From assembly GCA_965228975.1 (NCBI GenBank), contig OZ245851.1:4154001-4218000 (forward strand): DNA of 64,000 nt, in the 5' to 3' direction. The stretch's first letter is position 1. The number at the start of each line of letters is the position of its first letter. Position numbers and translations under genes: made by a program. This stretch comes from JAJFJD01 sp965228975. Its GTDB lineage: Bacteria > Pseudomonadota > Alphaproteobacteria > UBA8366. Shown one piece after another: positions 7,976 to 16,252 of the stretch. The notes under the pieces were generated by a model, which was not told the origin of the DNA, made no database searches, and saw only the letters and a list, made by a program, of their open reading frames with translations.

Positions 7976-8081
7976 CGGTGACCAACTTCGTGTCGAAGAT
8001 CGACATTTTCCCAGCTCGGCCTGCGCACCGTGGAAATCTCCGACGCCGGCATCTACGCAACGGCCCGCGCCAACTGCCTGA
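7976..8081 (+). pseudogene. LysR C-terminal remnant, frameshifted
   Basis: This stretch is related to 2086-2187 of the intact LysR gene. A 24-nt identical run (2125-2148 and 8020-8043) lies inside a longer, less perfect match. Reading NFVSKIDIFP in one frame and LRTVEISDAGIYATARANCL in another reproduces the LysR segment FVSEIEF-P-DLRTVEISDADVYTTAHVNCL. A small deletion has therefore broken the frame. There is no HTH part nearby. It lies between the CmcJ-like gene and the TTT transporter; the rest of 7943-8194 shows nothing else. Confidence 0.75.
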
Positions 8082-8194
8082 CCGGCACATCCGGAAATTG
8101 CCCGGACCGACCATCGCCCAGCGCCCCGCACTTTAGCGCCGTACCGATCGCGGACACGCACCATTGCGGTGATCGTCCTTCGGTCCCGATCACA

Positions 8195-9718
8195 CTACTC
8201 GCTCAACGAGGCGGGAAATAAGCCGTTTTGCTTTTGGCGGCGGAGCTGCCGGATGCGCAGGACTATCGCGAGGATACCGAGAGCAAAGAACATCAACGCA
8301 ACGGGACGCTCGAAGAAGACAAAGGCACCGCTGTCGTCCAACATCATCGCTTGACGCAGCGAGGTCTCCGCGCCACCGCCGAGAATGAAAGCGATCACGA
8401 AAGCCGGAATTGAGAAATCGAAGCGCTTCATCAAGTAGCCAACGAGACCGAATATCGTCATCAGGGCAAGATCGAACAACGCTTGCCGAAGCGCGTATGC
8501 CGCAACATAACAAATCACAAAAATGAGCGGATAAATCATCTGCGCCGGCACCATCGCTATAATCCGGCCAATCAGGCCGCTGCCGAAGTATCCGACGAGA
8601 AAATAGGTGGCGATGCAAAAAAGACCCGAAGCGAACAAGCCATAGATCATGTCGTGCGATTGTACGAACACCGACGGCCCGATGGTGATGCCGTGAATCA
8701 GCATGACGCCGGCAAGAAGTGCAGCAGCAGTGCTACCAGGAATTCCGAGTGTCAGGAGTGGGATCAGGTTCGCGCCAGACGTCGCATTGTTCGACGACTC
8801 GGCGGCGGCAACGCCTTCCAACGCGCCGTTTCCGAAGCGTTCCGGATGCTTTGAGATGCGCCGCGCTTCCGCATACGCCACGAAGCAGGCAACGGCCGCG
8901 CCGATACCCGGAAGCATGCCGATCACCGTCCCGTAGCCTGTCGACCGGACCATCACCGGCGCACATTCCTTGAACTCCGACCAGGTGACGCGGTTGTCTT
9001 CGGGTTTATCCGATTTCGGAGCGATTGCCTGGTCGCCGACCATCGATCCACGATCCGTAACCCGGACGAAAACCTCGGAGAGAACGAACACGCCGAGAAG
9101 CAGCGGTACCAGCGCAACACCATCGAGCAGGTAATCGACGTTGAAGGTGTAACGGTCTTCAGAAGTAATCGGGTCGAACCCTATCAACGCCAGCAAGATT
9201 CCAAGAAGCGTGCTGAGAATTCCCTTTGTGATCGAGTTCCCGATGACGCTGCCGAGAATGATAAAGGCACAGAAGTAAACCGCCGTATATTCCGCCGGTC
9301 CCATCTTGGCTGCGTATAAGGCGATATAAGCCGCCCCGAAAATAAGAAGGAGTTCCGAGAACGTATCACCCATGGCCGAGGCAATGACGGCCATGCGCAA
9401 CGCCTTGCCCTGCTTCCCTTGTTGCGTAAGCGGGAATCCCTCCAGCTGTGTAGCCGACGCCTGCGGCGTACCCGGAGTATTGAATAGAATGGCCGGAATG
9501 GACCCACCAAAGCTGGCCGCTTTGCTGATCGTATAAATGAAAACCAGCGCCGGTAGCGTCTCCATGTAGAAAGTGATGGGGATCAACAACGCGATGGCAG
9601 CCGACGCGGAGAGTCCGGGCGTGGCTCCGGCGAATAATCCGATGGCCGTGCCGAGAACCGCGAAAAAAACCGGTTCCCAACCGGAAAACAACGTCGAAAA
9701 ACCGGTGATGATTCCCAT
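8195..9718 (-). CDS. tctA: TctA-type large membrane subunit, TTT transporter
   Basis: The 507-residue, highly hydrophobic protein (about 12 predicted membrane spans) has the conserved family motif GLFAGATPGLSASAAIAL near residue 27 and GSIPAILFNTPGTPQA near 73. A second inverted half carries MLPGIGAAVACFVAYAEA. Tripartite tricarboxylate transporters use a periplasmic Bug protein and a TctA/TctB membrane pair to import carboxylates driven by an ion gradient. It is the last gene of tctC-tctB-tctA. The substrate is unknown, but the downstream CoA-based catabolic genes suggest an organic acid. Confidence 0.95.
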   Translation of the reverse strand: MGIITGFSTLFSGWEPVFFAVLGTAIGLFAGATPGLSASAAIALLIPITFYMETLPALVFIYTISKAASFGGSIPAILFNTPGTPQASATQLEGFPLTQQGKQGKALRMAVIASAMGDTFSELLLIFGAAYIALYAAKMGPAEYTAVYFCAFIILGSVIGNSITKGILSTLLGILLALIGFDPITSEDRYTFNVDYLLDGVALVPLLLGVFVLSEVFVRVTDRGSMVGDQAIAPKSDKPEDNRVTWSEFKECAPVMVRSTGYGTVIGMLPGIGAAVACFVAYAEARRISKHPERFGNGALEGVAAAESSNNATSGANLIPLLTLGIPGSTAAALLAGVMLIHGITIGPSVFVQSHDMIYGLFASGLFCIATYFLVGYFGSGLIGRIIAMVPAQMIYPLIFVICYVAAYALRQALFDLALMTIFGLVGYLMKRFDFSIPAFVIAFILGGGAETSLRQAMMLDDSGAFVFFERPVALMFFALGILAIVLRIRQLRRQKQNGLFPASLSE

Positions 9719-9808
9719 TCAGCGATATTCCATCTCTTAGCCGGTCCAGCCGCCCCGTGAACTCGGTTGGAGCCTGAGTCACCCTATGCCGGCATCGTTA
9801 CACGAACG

Positions 9809-10339
9809 TCATTGCGACAGGCCAAGGAACTTTCGAAACGGCCGGAAGTATCCGTCGTTTTCGTAGCTCAGGATTTCCCCCGCCGCCTCGTTGAGTCCGA
9901 ACACGCCATAAAACACGACATAGAAAATGATCGTCACGACCGCCGGCACGACAACCAGTCTTAGGAGTCCGCGGTTACCAAAAACCGCCATCGACGCGGA
10001 AAGTGCGAAAAATGTCGGTATCGGATATTGAAACTGCTCGATTAGCCAGACATAGAGGAATCCCAGCCCAACGATGGGCAATAGAAACCGTAGAAGCGTG
10101 TCCGACTCGCCAGGTTCGTAGAGTTGCCATCCGCTTTTGGCCAGCAGAATGAGAGCCCTTCCGAGAAGAGCGAAGGCGAGTACCGTCATCAAAACCAAGA
10201 CGCCGATCGGAAAATCCTGAGACGAAAACCCCGGGTCGAGAGGATCGATGAAAATGTCAGACGTTACCGGGGCAAAGACCCCGACAACGGCGAGCACCAT
10301 CAATCCCGCAATCGCGTCATTTCGCGCAGATTTTTCCAT
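9809..10339 (-). CDS. tctB: TctB-type small membrane subunit, TTT transporter
   Basis: The 176-residue protein has four predicted transmembrane segments (about 9-26, 42-66, 82-100, 122-148) and the length and spacing of TctB subunits. The sequence is poorly conserved in this family, so the call depends mainly on topology and on its place between tctC and tctA. About 90 bp separate it from tctA and about 55 bp from tctC. Confidence 0.88.
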   Translation of the reverse strand: MEKSARNDAIAGLMVLAVVGVFAPVTSDIFIDPLDPGFSSQDFPIGVLVLMTVLAFALLGRALILLAKSGWQLYEPGESDTLLRFLLPIVGLGFLYVWLIEQFQYPIPTFFALSASMAVFGNRGLLRLVVVPAVVTIIFYVVFYGVFGLNEAAGEILSYENDGYFRPFRKFLGLSQ

Positions 10340-10394
10340 ATCGGTTCCGCCCTACGCTCTCTCGTGAAAGGCAGCGACTCAAACAGTCCTCGGA

Positions 10395-11390
10395 CTATTT
10401 TTTTGCTGATTCCATGCGCTTGCGAACCACTTGAATGGTGTTGTTCCAATCCTTCTTGAGTTTCGCCGCATACGCTACGAGAGCTTTGGAATCCCGGTAG
10501 ACGATCGATTGTCCGGCCTTTGCCGTGCGTGCCTTGAATTCAGGGTCTTCCGTCGATTTTTTGATCGCCCCCGACAATTTGGCAACGATGGCTTTCGGCG
10601 TTCCCTTCGGCACGGCAAGGATGATCGGTGTCGCCATGGGCACATAGTCGCTTTTCAACTCGCCTAATGTGGCGATGTCCGGTTGAACCGGATCGCGCGC
10701 TTCGGCGAATGTGGCAACGATGTTGAACTTTTCCTTGTAGGCAGAGGCATTGGACGTGCCGAGCGTCCCAAAATCGACGTTGTTTCCGATCAATGCGGCA
10801 CGCACTTTCGAGCCACCCTTGAAGGGAATGTCCTGGGTCATTTCGTAGACGCCATGTTTGTTTAACCAGGCGATCGTGGCCAAAGTCGTGATCGACCCAC
10901 GGCCTGCACTCGCCCAACGTAGTTTCTTACCTTCGGCGTTGGCCTTCTTGATTCCGGAGATGATATCCGCGGGCGTCTTGAAGCCGGTCGTCTTCGAGGC
11001 GGCAACCATTAGGTTGGTTACGCCGTACTGGGCGACCAGTTCGAAATCCTTGAACAGGTCGACACCACGATCGCGCAATCCCGTAGCGATGATCGCGCTG
11101 CCCATGGAAACTACCATGGCCGAATAGCCGTCCGGTTTGGACTTCTTCAACACTTTCATGGCCGGAATTTGAGCGCCGCCGGCCTTGTTCACGACCACGA
11201 AGGGTTGATTGTTGAGGAATTTCGTAATCGTCGCTCCCATGTTACGGGCATAGACATCGGTGCCGCCGCCGGCCGAGAAGCCGACGAGAACTTTTATTGC
11301 CTTTTTCGGATAGTCGTCCGCACTTGCTGGTGTCACTGCGACGGCCGCGGTCACGGCAAGTAGCACTGCGCTAGACGCTAACATTCTCAT
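10395..11390 (-). CDS. tctC: TctC/Bug-type periplasmic binding protein, TTT transporter
   Basis: From the ATG at 11390, preceded by GGGAGGCG, the product is 331 residues. A start 15 nt upstream is possible but puts the Shine-Dalgarno inside the gene. A signal peptide (residues 1 to about 25, ending ASA) is followed by the Bug-family opening YPKKAIKVLVGFSAGGGTDVYAR and an RWASAGRGSITTLA ligand loop near 165. Bug proteins bind organic acids or similar anions in the periplasm and hand them to TctAB. It is the first gene of the tct operon. The 240 bp upstream (11391-11631) are AT-richer near the start and probably carry the promoter. Confidence 0.93.
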   Translation of the reverse strand: MRMLASSAVLLAVTAAVAVTPASADDYPKKAIKVLVGFSAGGGTDVYARNMGATITKFLNNQPFVVVNKAGGAQIPAMKVLKKSKPDGYSAMVVSMGSAIIATGLRDRGVDLFKDFELVAQYGVTNLMVAASKTTGFKTPADIISGIKKANAEGKKLRWASAGRGSITTLATIAWLNKHGVYEMTQDIPFKGGSKVRAALIGNNVDFGTLGTSNASAYKEKFNIVATFAEARDPVQPDIATLGELKSDYVPMATPIILAVPKGTPKAIVAKLSGAIKKSTEDPEFKARTAKAGQSIVYRDSKALVAYAAKLKKDWNNTIQVVRKRMESAKK

Positions 11391-11631
11391 AGCAACGCCT
11401 CCCATTAAGTTTATTGCAATATTTAGGTTAATAATCGTAACTGCATATTCGCGTTGAACGCAAAACGCGCCGCTGTGCGGCCATCGGTTGAAAATCGATG
11501 TCCGTGCTCGACTTTACTGCGTTGACTCGGATTAGACCCAACATCCCTAGGCCGCGCCCAGGCAAAACCCGCAGACGCATCGATGCCACGCCGGAGACCG
11601 ACATGGTCAACCCGCCTAATCTCTCAAGCGA

Positions 11632-12381
11632 CTAGTCCGGCGCGTTCGCCTTCAGGAAGCTGCGCAGGTGGCGCACGGCCAAGGGGACCCGCGCCGGATC
11701 TTCCATCCAGGGGAAGAAGGTCATCTGCCCGTTCGGGGCCAGCATCGCCGATTCCTCGGCGACGGCATAGGGGTGCGGCTCGGTATCGTCGGGCATGACC
11801 AGGACCGGCGTCGTGCAGCTGCGCACGAAATCGCGCGTCACGCTGAAGACGAAATCATTGTTTTCGAGATACATCTTTTTGAGAAAAGCCTCGCATATCT
11901 CCAACGTGACGTCGGACCGTTTCTCGCTTAAGGCCGGCGCCCAGCTTTCCATGTTGCTCCTGACGAACCGGTCCGGCACTTCCGGGCGAAAGCCGCTGGG
12001 CTGCGCCGGCACGGCGGCGACGACACGGTCGGGCGCGCGCTCCAGCATCTTCCAGATGAAGGGGCCGCCGATGCAGAAGCCGAGGACCAGGAACTTGTCG
12101 ATGCCCAGATGGTCCATCAGATTGAGCAGATCGTCGATATAGGAATCCCAGGGCCGGTCGACCTCCACCGGGCCGGAGGATTTGCCGCCGATGGCGTTCC
12201 GCAGGTCCGACGTGATGCAGTGATACTCGTCGCTGAGGACTTCCATCGGGTTGAACGCGGTCCGTTCGGACAGATAGCTGATCGCCGCATTCAGCCCGCC
12301 GCCGGGAATGACGAGAAGCGGAAAGCCGGAGCCGGCCTCCTCATAATAAATCTCAACGTCGCCGTTCTTATAGATGGACAT
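11632..12381 (-). CDS. Alpha/beta hydrolase with cysteine nucleophile elbow
   Basis: The 249-residue protein has an alpha/beta hydrolase fold pattern: LLVIPGGGLN oxyanion loop near residue 22, and LVLGFCIGGPF with Cys103 where most members have Ser (GxSxG becomes GFCIGG). The last strand reads MTFFPWMEDPARVPLAVRHL; the histidine normally found after this strand is not in its usual place. It may therefore be a thiol-type hydrolase or a non-hydrolytic member. It precedes a CaiB/acyl-CoA dehydrogenase run on the same strand and could act on a lactone, ester or enol intermediate. Substrate unknown. Confidence 0.75.
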   Translation of the reverse strand: MSIYKNGDVEIYYEEAGSGFPLLVIPGGGLNAAISYLSERTAFNPMEVLSDEYHCITSDLRNAIGGKSSGPVEVDRPWDSYIDDLLNLMDHLGIDKFLVLGFCIGGPFIWKMLERAPDRVVAAVPAQPSGFRPEVPDRFVRSNMESWAPALSEKRSDVTLEICEAFLKKMYLENNDFVFSVTRDFVRSCTTPVLVMPDDTEPHPYAVAEESAMLAPNGQMTFFPWMEDPARVPLAVRHLRSFLKANAPD

Positions 12382-12432
12382 GGCGGGTCTCCTTCAGGGA
12401 AGTCGGAAGTGGCTAACGGTTAGGGTGACACT

Positions 12433-13644
12433 CTAATCGCCGGGTTTCCCGGCGGCGCTTGCCGATTGCAGATCTGCGATTTCCGCGTCGGAATAGCCCG
12501 CTTCGCGCAGCACCGCCTCGGTGCTTTCGCCCAGGTTTTCCGCGTGGCTGTAATAGCCGCCGGGCGTCTTCGACAGATGCACCGGCACCTTGATGTGGCG
12601 GATGCGGCCCTCGGTCGGATGCTCGACTTCCGGGAACATGCCGACCGCAGTCAGGTGCGGGCAACTGAACAAGTCTTCCAGCGTATTCATGGGCAACACC
12701 GGAATGTCAGCATCCTCCAGCGTCTCGATCCACTCCGCCGTGCTGCGGGTCGCCATGACCTCGGAGACGAACTCGTATAGCGCGTCGATATTCTTGGACC
12801 GCGACGGCTGATCGGCGAAGCGCGGGTCATCGGCCAATTCGGGCTGGCCCGCGACCGCGAAGAACGTCTTCCAGTGCTTGTCGTTGTAAGGCATGACGCC
12901 GACATAGCCGTCGGTCGTCGCGTAGGGCCGGCGGTGCGGGCTCAACGCGCGCGCATATCCGGCCTCGCCGACCGGCGGCTCGAAGGCCCGGCCCTGCATA
13001 TGCACGTTGATCAGAAACGCCGTGAAGCATTCGTACATCGGCACGTGAATGCGCTGCCCTTCGCCGGTCCGTTCGCGATGGAACAAGGCCATCATGATCG
13101 CGTTGGACAGGAATAGGCCCGTGGTCTTGTCGGCCAGCACCGACGGGCCGTAGCGCGGCGTGCCGGTGACCATGCCGTTCAGCGCCGCCATGCCGGACGC
13201 CCCCTGGATCAGGTCGTCATAGGCGGGCTTGTCGACCCAGGGGCCGCTTTCGCCGTAGCCGGTCGCCGCGGCGTAGACGATGTCCGGCTTCCAGGACGAT
13301 ATCGTCTCGTAGTCGATGCCGAGCCGGGCCGCCGCCTTGGGCCGGATGTTGTGGACGAAGACATCCGCGCCCTCGACCAGCCGCTTGAACGGTTCCTTGG
13401 CCGCCGGGTTCTTGAGGTCGAGCACGACGCTCCGCTTGTTGCGGCCCTTCAGCAGGTGGGACGCCGACATGCCGAGAGTCTTGGCGGCGCCGGTCCACCG
13501 CCCGATGTCGCCTCCCGGCGGCTCGATCTTGATGACCTCCGCCCCCATTTCGCCCAGCATCATGGTGGCGAACGGCCCGAGCATGACGCTGGTCAGGTCG
13601 ATCACCCGGACCCCTTCGAGCGGCCCCCGCGGTTTCTCAGTCAC
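12433..13644 (-). CDS. CaiB/BaiF (family III) CoA-transferase
   Basis: The 403-residue protein matches family III CoA-transferases from its start (PLEGVRVIDLTSVMLGPFAT) through GEMGAEVIKIEPPGGD to the active-site block KPAYDDLIQGASGMAALNG, where one of Asp143/144 is the residue that forms acyl anhydrides with the acid. These enzymes move CoA between carboxylic acids. The gene lies downstream of two acyl-CoA dehydrogenase genes in the same direction, suggesting it activates the acid that they oxidise. Confidence 0.92.
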   Translation of the reverse strand: MTEKPRGPLEGVRVIDLTSVMLGPFATMMLGEMGAEVIKIEPPGGDIGRWTGAAKTLGMSASHLLKGRNKRSVVLDLKNPAAKEPFKRLVEGADVFVHNIRPKAAARLGIDYETISSWKPDIVYAAATGYGESGPWVDKPAYDDLIQGASGMAALNGMVTGTPRYGPSVLADKTTGLFLSNAIMMALFHRERTGEGQRIHVPMYECFTAFLINVHMQGRAFEPPVGEAGYARALSPHRRPYATTDGYVGVMPYNDKHWKTFFAVAGQPELADDPRFADQPSRSKNIDALYEFVSEVMATRSTAEWIETLEDADIPVLPMNTLEDLFSCPHLTAVGMFPEVEHPTEGRIRHIKVPVHLSKTPGGYYSHAENLGESTEAVLREAGYSDAEIADLQSASAAGKPGD

Positions 13645-13691
13645 GTATCGGCATTCCCGTTGTTGTTCTTCCCTGCCGACCCCGGCACGGC

Positions 13692-14948
13692 CTAGGAGAC
13701 GGTGTTCCGGGGCACGTCGCGGAATGGCCGGTCGGTATCGACGCGATTTTCCTTCGGCATCTTGAGCACGCGCTCGGCGATGATGTTCCGCTGGATCTCA
13801 TCGGTGCCGCCGGCGATCGAGATCGCGGGAACCGAAATCAAGATCTCCGCAATGACGCCGCCCATCGGACCGTCCTCGCCGGTCAGCATGGCGTCGGCGC
13901 CGGCGATCTCCGTATGGACCCGCGCCGCCGCGCGCGCAATGATGCTGGCGGCCAATTTGCCGAGCGAGCCTTCGGGCCCTTGCGGGCGGCCTTGGTCCTG
14001 CGCGGCCCGCGCACGACGCGCCGTCCATTCGGCGGTCTTCAGCATGGTCAGCACCTTGGCGATTTCCTGCCGTATCGCCGGATCGCCGATCTTGCCGGTC
14101 TCCCGCGCGCGCTCCATCAGCAGGTCGGCGCGGCCGCCGCGCTGCGGATACCATTTATAAGGTTCGAGCTGGGTGTCGATCTCGGCCTTCTCTTCGGCGT
14201 AGATGCGGCCCGGCCGGTCCTTCGCCTGGGCATAGCGGCGCAGGCTGTCGGCGCCGCGCCGTTCGTGCATCAGGGTCGTCGTCGCGATCTTCCAGCCTTC
14301 GCCGGGTTCACCGACCATGAATTCCGGCGAGATTTCCGCGTCGGTCATGAAGACCTGATTGAAGGACGCATGCCCGTTCATCTGGCGCAGCGGCTGCACG
14401 TCGACGCCCGGCTGTTCGATTTCGAGGATGAAGTAACTCAAGCCCTTGTGTTTCACCTCGTCCCAGTCGGTCCGCGCGAGCAGCAGTCCGTATTGCGCGT
14501 GATGGGCGCTCGTGGTCCAGACCTTCTGACCGTTGACCACCCATTTGTTGCCCTTGAGATCGGCTCGAGTGGTCGCGCCGGCCATGTCGGAACCGCTGCC
14601 CGGTTCGCTGAACAACTGGCACCAGGTATCCTCGCCGGTCAGTATTCGGCGCAGGAATTTCTCGCGCTGCAGATCGGTACCGTGCGCCAGCAGGGTCGCC
14701 GCGGCGAGGTTGCGGATACCCGTGCGGGCCACCGTGACCGCGCCGATGCGGTCGAATTCCTCATCGACCACACGGCCCAACGGGTCGGAGTAGCCCTTGC
14801 CGAACCATTCCACCGGCCAGGTCGGGGCGGCCCAGCCGCCGTCGATCAGTTTGTTGCGCCACTCGACGAGGCCGAGATCGGGATCGAAATTCGCCTCGAG
14901 CCAGGCGCGCACCTCGGCGCGAACGCTCGCTTCGGTCGGTTCGCTCAT
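13692..14948 (-). CDS. Acyl-CoA dehydrogenase (FadE-type, first of a pair)
   Basis: Starting at the ATG at 14948 (ATGA overlap with the upstream dehydrogenase stop), the product is 418 residues. It contains N-terminal helical, middle beta and C-terminal helical domains: WCQLFSEPGSGSDMAG in the middle domain near residue 130, and the C-terminal GGTDEIQRNIIAERVL signature. It binds FAD and oxidises an acyl-CoA to the enoyl-CoA. The overlap with the next acyl-CoA dehydrogenase suggests translational coupling and a possible heteromeric enzyme, as known for steroid side-chain ACAD pairs. Confidence 0.93.
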   Translation of the reverse strand: MSEPTEASVRAEVRAWLEANFDPDLGLVEWRNKLIDGGWAAPTWPVEWFGKGYSDPLGRVVDEEFDRIGAVTVARTGIRNLAAATLLAHGTDLQREKFLRRILTGEDTWCQLFSEPGSGSDMAGATTRADLKGNKWVVNGQKVWTTSAHHAQYGLLLARTDWDEVKHKGLSYFILEIEQPGVDVQPLRQMNGHASFNQVFMTDAEISPEFMVGEPGEGWKIATTTLMHERRGADSLRRYAQAKDRPGRIYAEEKAEIDTQLEPYKWYPQRGGRADLLMERARETGKIGDPAIRQEIAKVLTMLKTAEWTARRARAAQDQGRPQGPEGSLGKLAASIIARAAARVHTEIAGADAMLTGEDGPMGGVIAEILISVPAISIAGGTDEIQRNIIAERVLKMPKENRVDTDRPFRDVPRNTVS

Positions 14949-16096
14949 CAGGCGGCACTCCTTTCCATCGCATCCCAATTCTCGATCAGCCGGTCCCGGT
15001 GTTCGTTCGCCGTGCCGAGGAAGACTTCGGAACTCTTGGCGCGCTTGAACCAGAGATGCGTATCGTTATCCCAGGTAAAGCCGATGCCGCCGTGCATCTG
15101 CACCGTGGTGATCGCCGCCTGCGTGTATGCGTCGGCCGCCGCGGCCTTGGCGAGGGATACCGCCGGCGCCAGATTTTCAGCGTCATCGTCAACCGCCGCG
15201 GTGGCGTAATAGGCCGCCGATTTGGCCATCTCGACTTCCAGGAGCATGTCCGCCGACCGATGTTTGAGCGCCTGGAAGGACCCGATGGCGCGGCCGAACT
15301 GAACGCGCAGCTGCGAATATTCCAACGCCGACTCCCGCAGCCGCTCGGCCCCGCCGACCATCTCATTGGCGAGACAGGCGGTCGCCTGGTCCAGCGTCTT
15401 CGCCATGGGTGCGGCGGCCCCGCCTTCCTCGCCGATCAATTGCGCCTCGACATTCTTGAACGTGAGCCGCGCCTGTTTGCGCGTCGGGTCGAGGGTCTGC
15501 AAAAGGGTGCGGTCGAGCCCCGCCGCATCGCCTTTCACGGCGAAGAGCGACAATCCGTCAGCGCCGGAGGTACCGGGCTTACGCGCCAACGCGACGATCA
15601 GGCCGGCGGTATGGCCGTCGAGCACGAAGCTCTTGTGACCGTCGAGCGTGAAACCGTCGCCGGACGCGGTCGCCGTCATCGCCACACCGTCCGTCCCGTT
15701 CCGCCCGTTATCCTCGGTGAAGGCCAGGGTCGCGATCGTCTCGCCCGACGCGATATCCGGCAGCAGGGTCTGTTTCTGTTCCTCGGTCCCGGCGTTCAGG
15801 ATCGCCGTCGCCGCCAAGACTGTCGAGGCGAAATACGGCGCGCACAGCAGGGCGCGGCCCATTTCCTCGACGACGATCCCCAACTCGACGAAGCCGAATC
15901 CCTGCCCGCCATATGCCTCGGGAATATGGACGGCGGTCAACCCGAGGTCCTGGCAGATCTGCCGCCAGACCTCCAGGTCGTAGCCTTCGTCGGTTTCCAT
16001 CAGCCGCCGGACCTCTGTGGTCGGCGATTTGTCTTCCAGGAAACGCCGCAAGATGCCGCGAAATTCTTCCTGCTCCTCGGTGAAACTAAACTGCAT
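14948..16096 (-). CDS. Acyl-CoA dehydrogenase (second of a pair)
   Basis: This 382-residue protein has a standard ACAD start (MQFSFTEEQEEFRGILRRFL), AYGGQGFGFVELGIVVEEMG near residue 60, and a C-terminal QMHGGIGFTWDNDTHLWFKRA block. The GGIGFTW motif is typical of subgroups that pair with another ACAD. The middle domain TLAFTEDNGRNGTDGV is degenerate compared with the GSD motif of its partner, which fits a division of labour in an alpha/beta heteromer. It precedes and overlaps its partner gene by 1 nt of the stop/start. Confidence 0.92.
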   Translation of the reverse strand: MQFSFTEEQEEFRGILRRFLEDKSPTTEVRRLMETDEGYDLEVWRQICQDLGLTAVHIPEAYGGQGFGFVELGIVVEEMGRALLCAPYFASTVLAATAILNAGTEEQKQTLLPDIASGETIATLAFTEDNGRNGTDGVAMTATASGDGFTLDGHKSFVLDGHTAGLIVALARKPGTSGADGLSLFAVKGDAAGLDRTLLQTLDPTRKQARLTFKNVEAQLIGEEGGAAAPMAKTLDQATACLANEMVGGAERLRESALEYSQLRVQFGRAIGSFQALKHRSADMLLEVEMAKSAAYYATAAVDDDAENLAPAVSLAKAAAADAYTQAAITTVQMHGGIGFTWDNDTHLWFKRAKSSEVFLGTANEHRDRLIENWDAMERSAA

Positions 16097-16252
16097 GCCA
16101 GCTCCCTGATTGGCTGATTGGCGCGCCGGCTTGACCGGGTCACAAGCGTAGCCGGCCCGGGTGCCGGACCGGGCCGTCGGCGTTCACTCGTCGCGTAAAG
16201 ATCGTATGCCCGAGTATATGGCGAGAGCGTCCCGCACCCAAATCGCGGGGTC

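Noticed and set aside
6707..8164. Long minus-strand open frame (about 485 residues) antisense to the CmcJ-like gene
   Set aside because: Its product is rich in Arg, Val and His with no family pattern, while the plus frame shows clear motifs. High GC gives long antisense frames.
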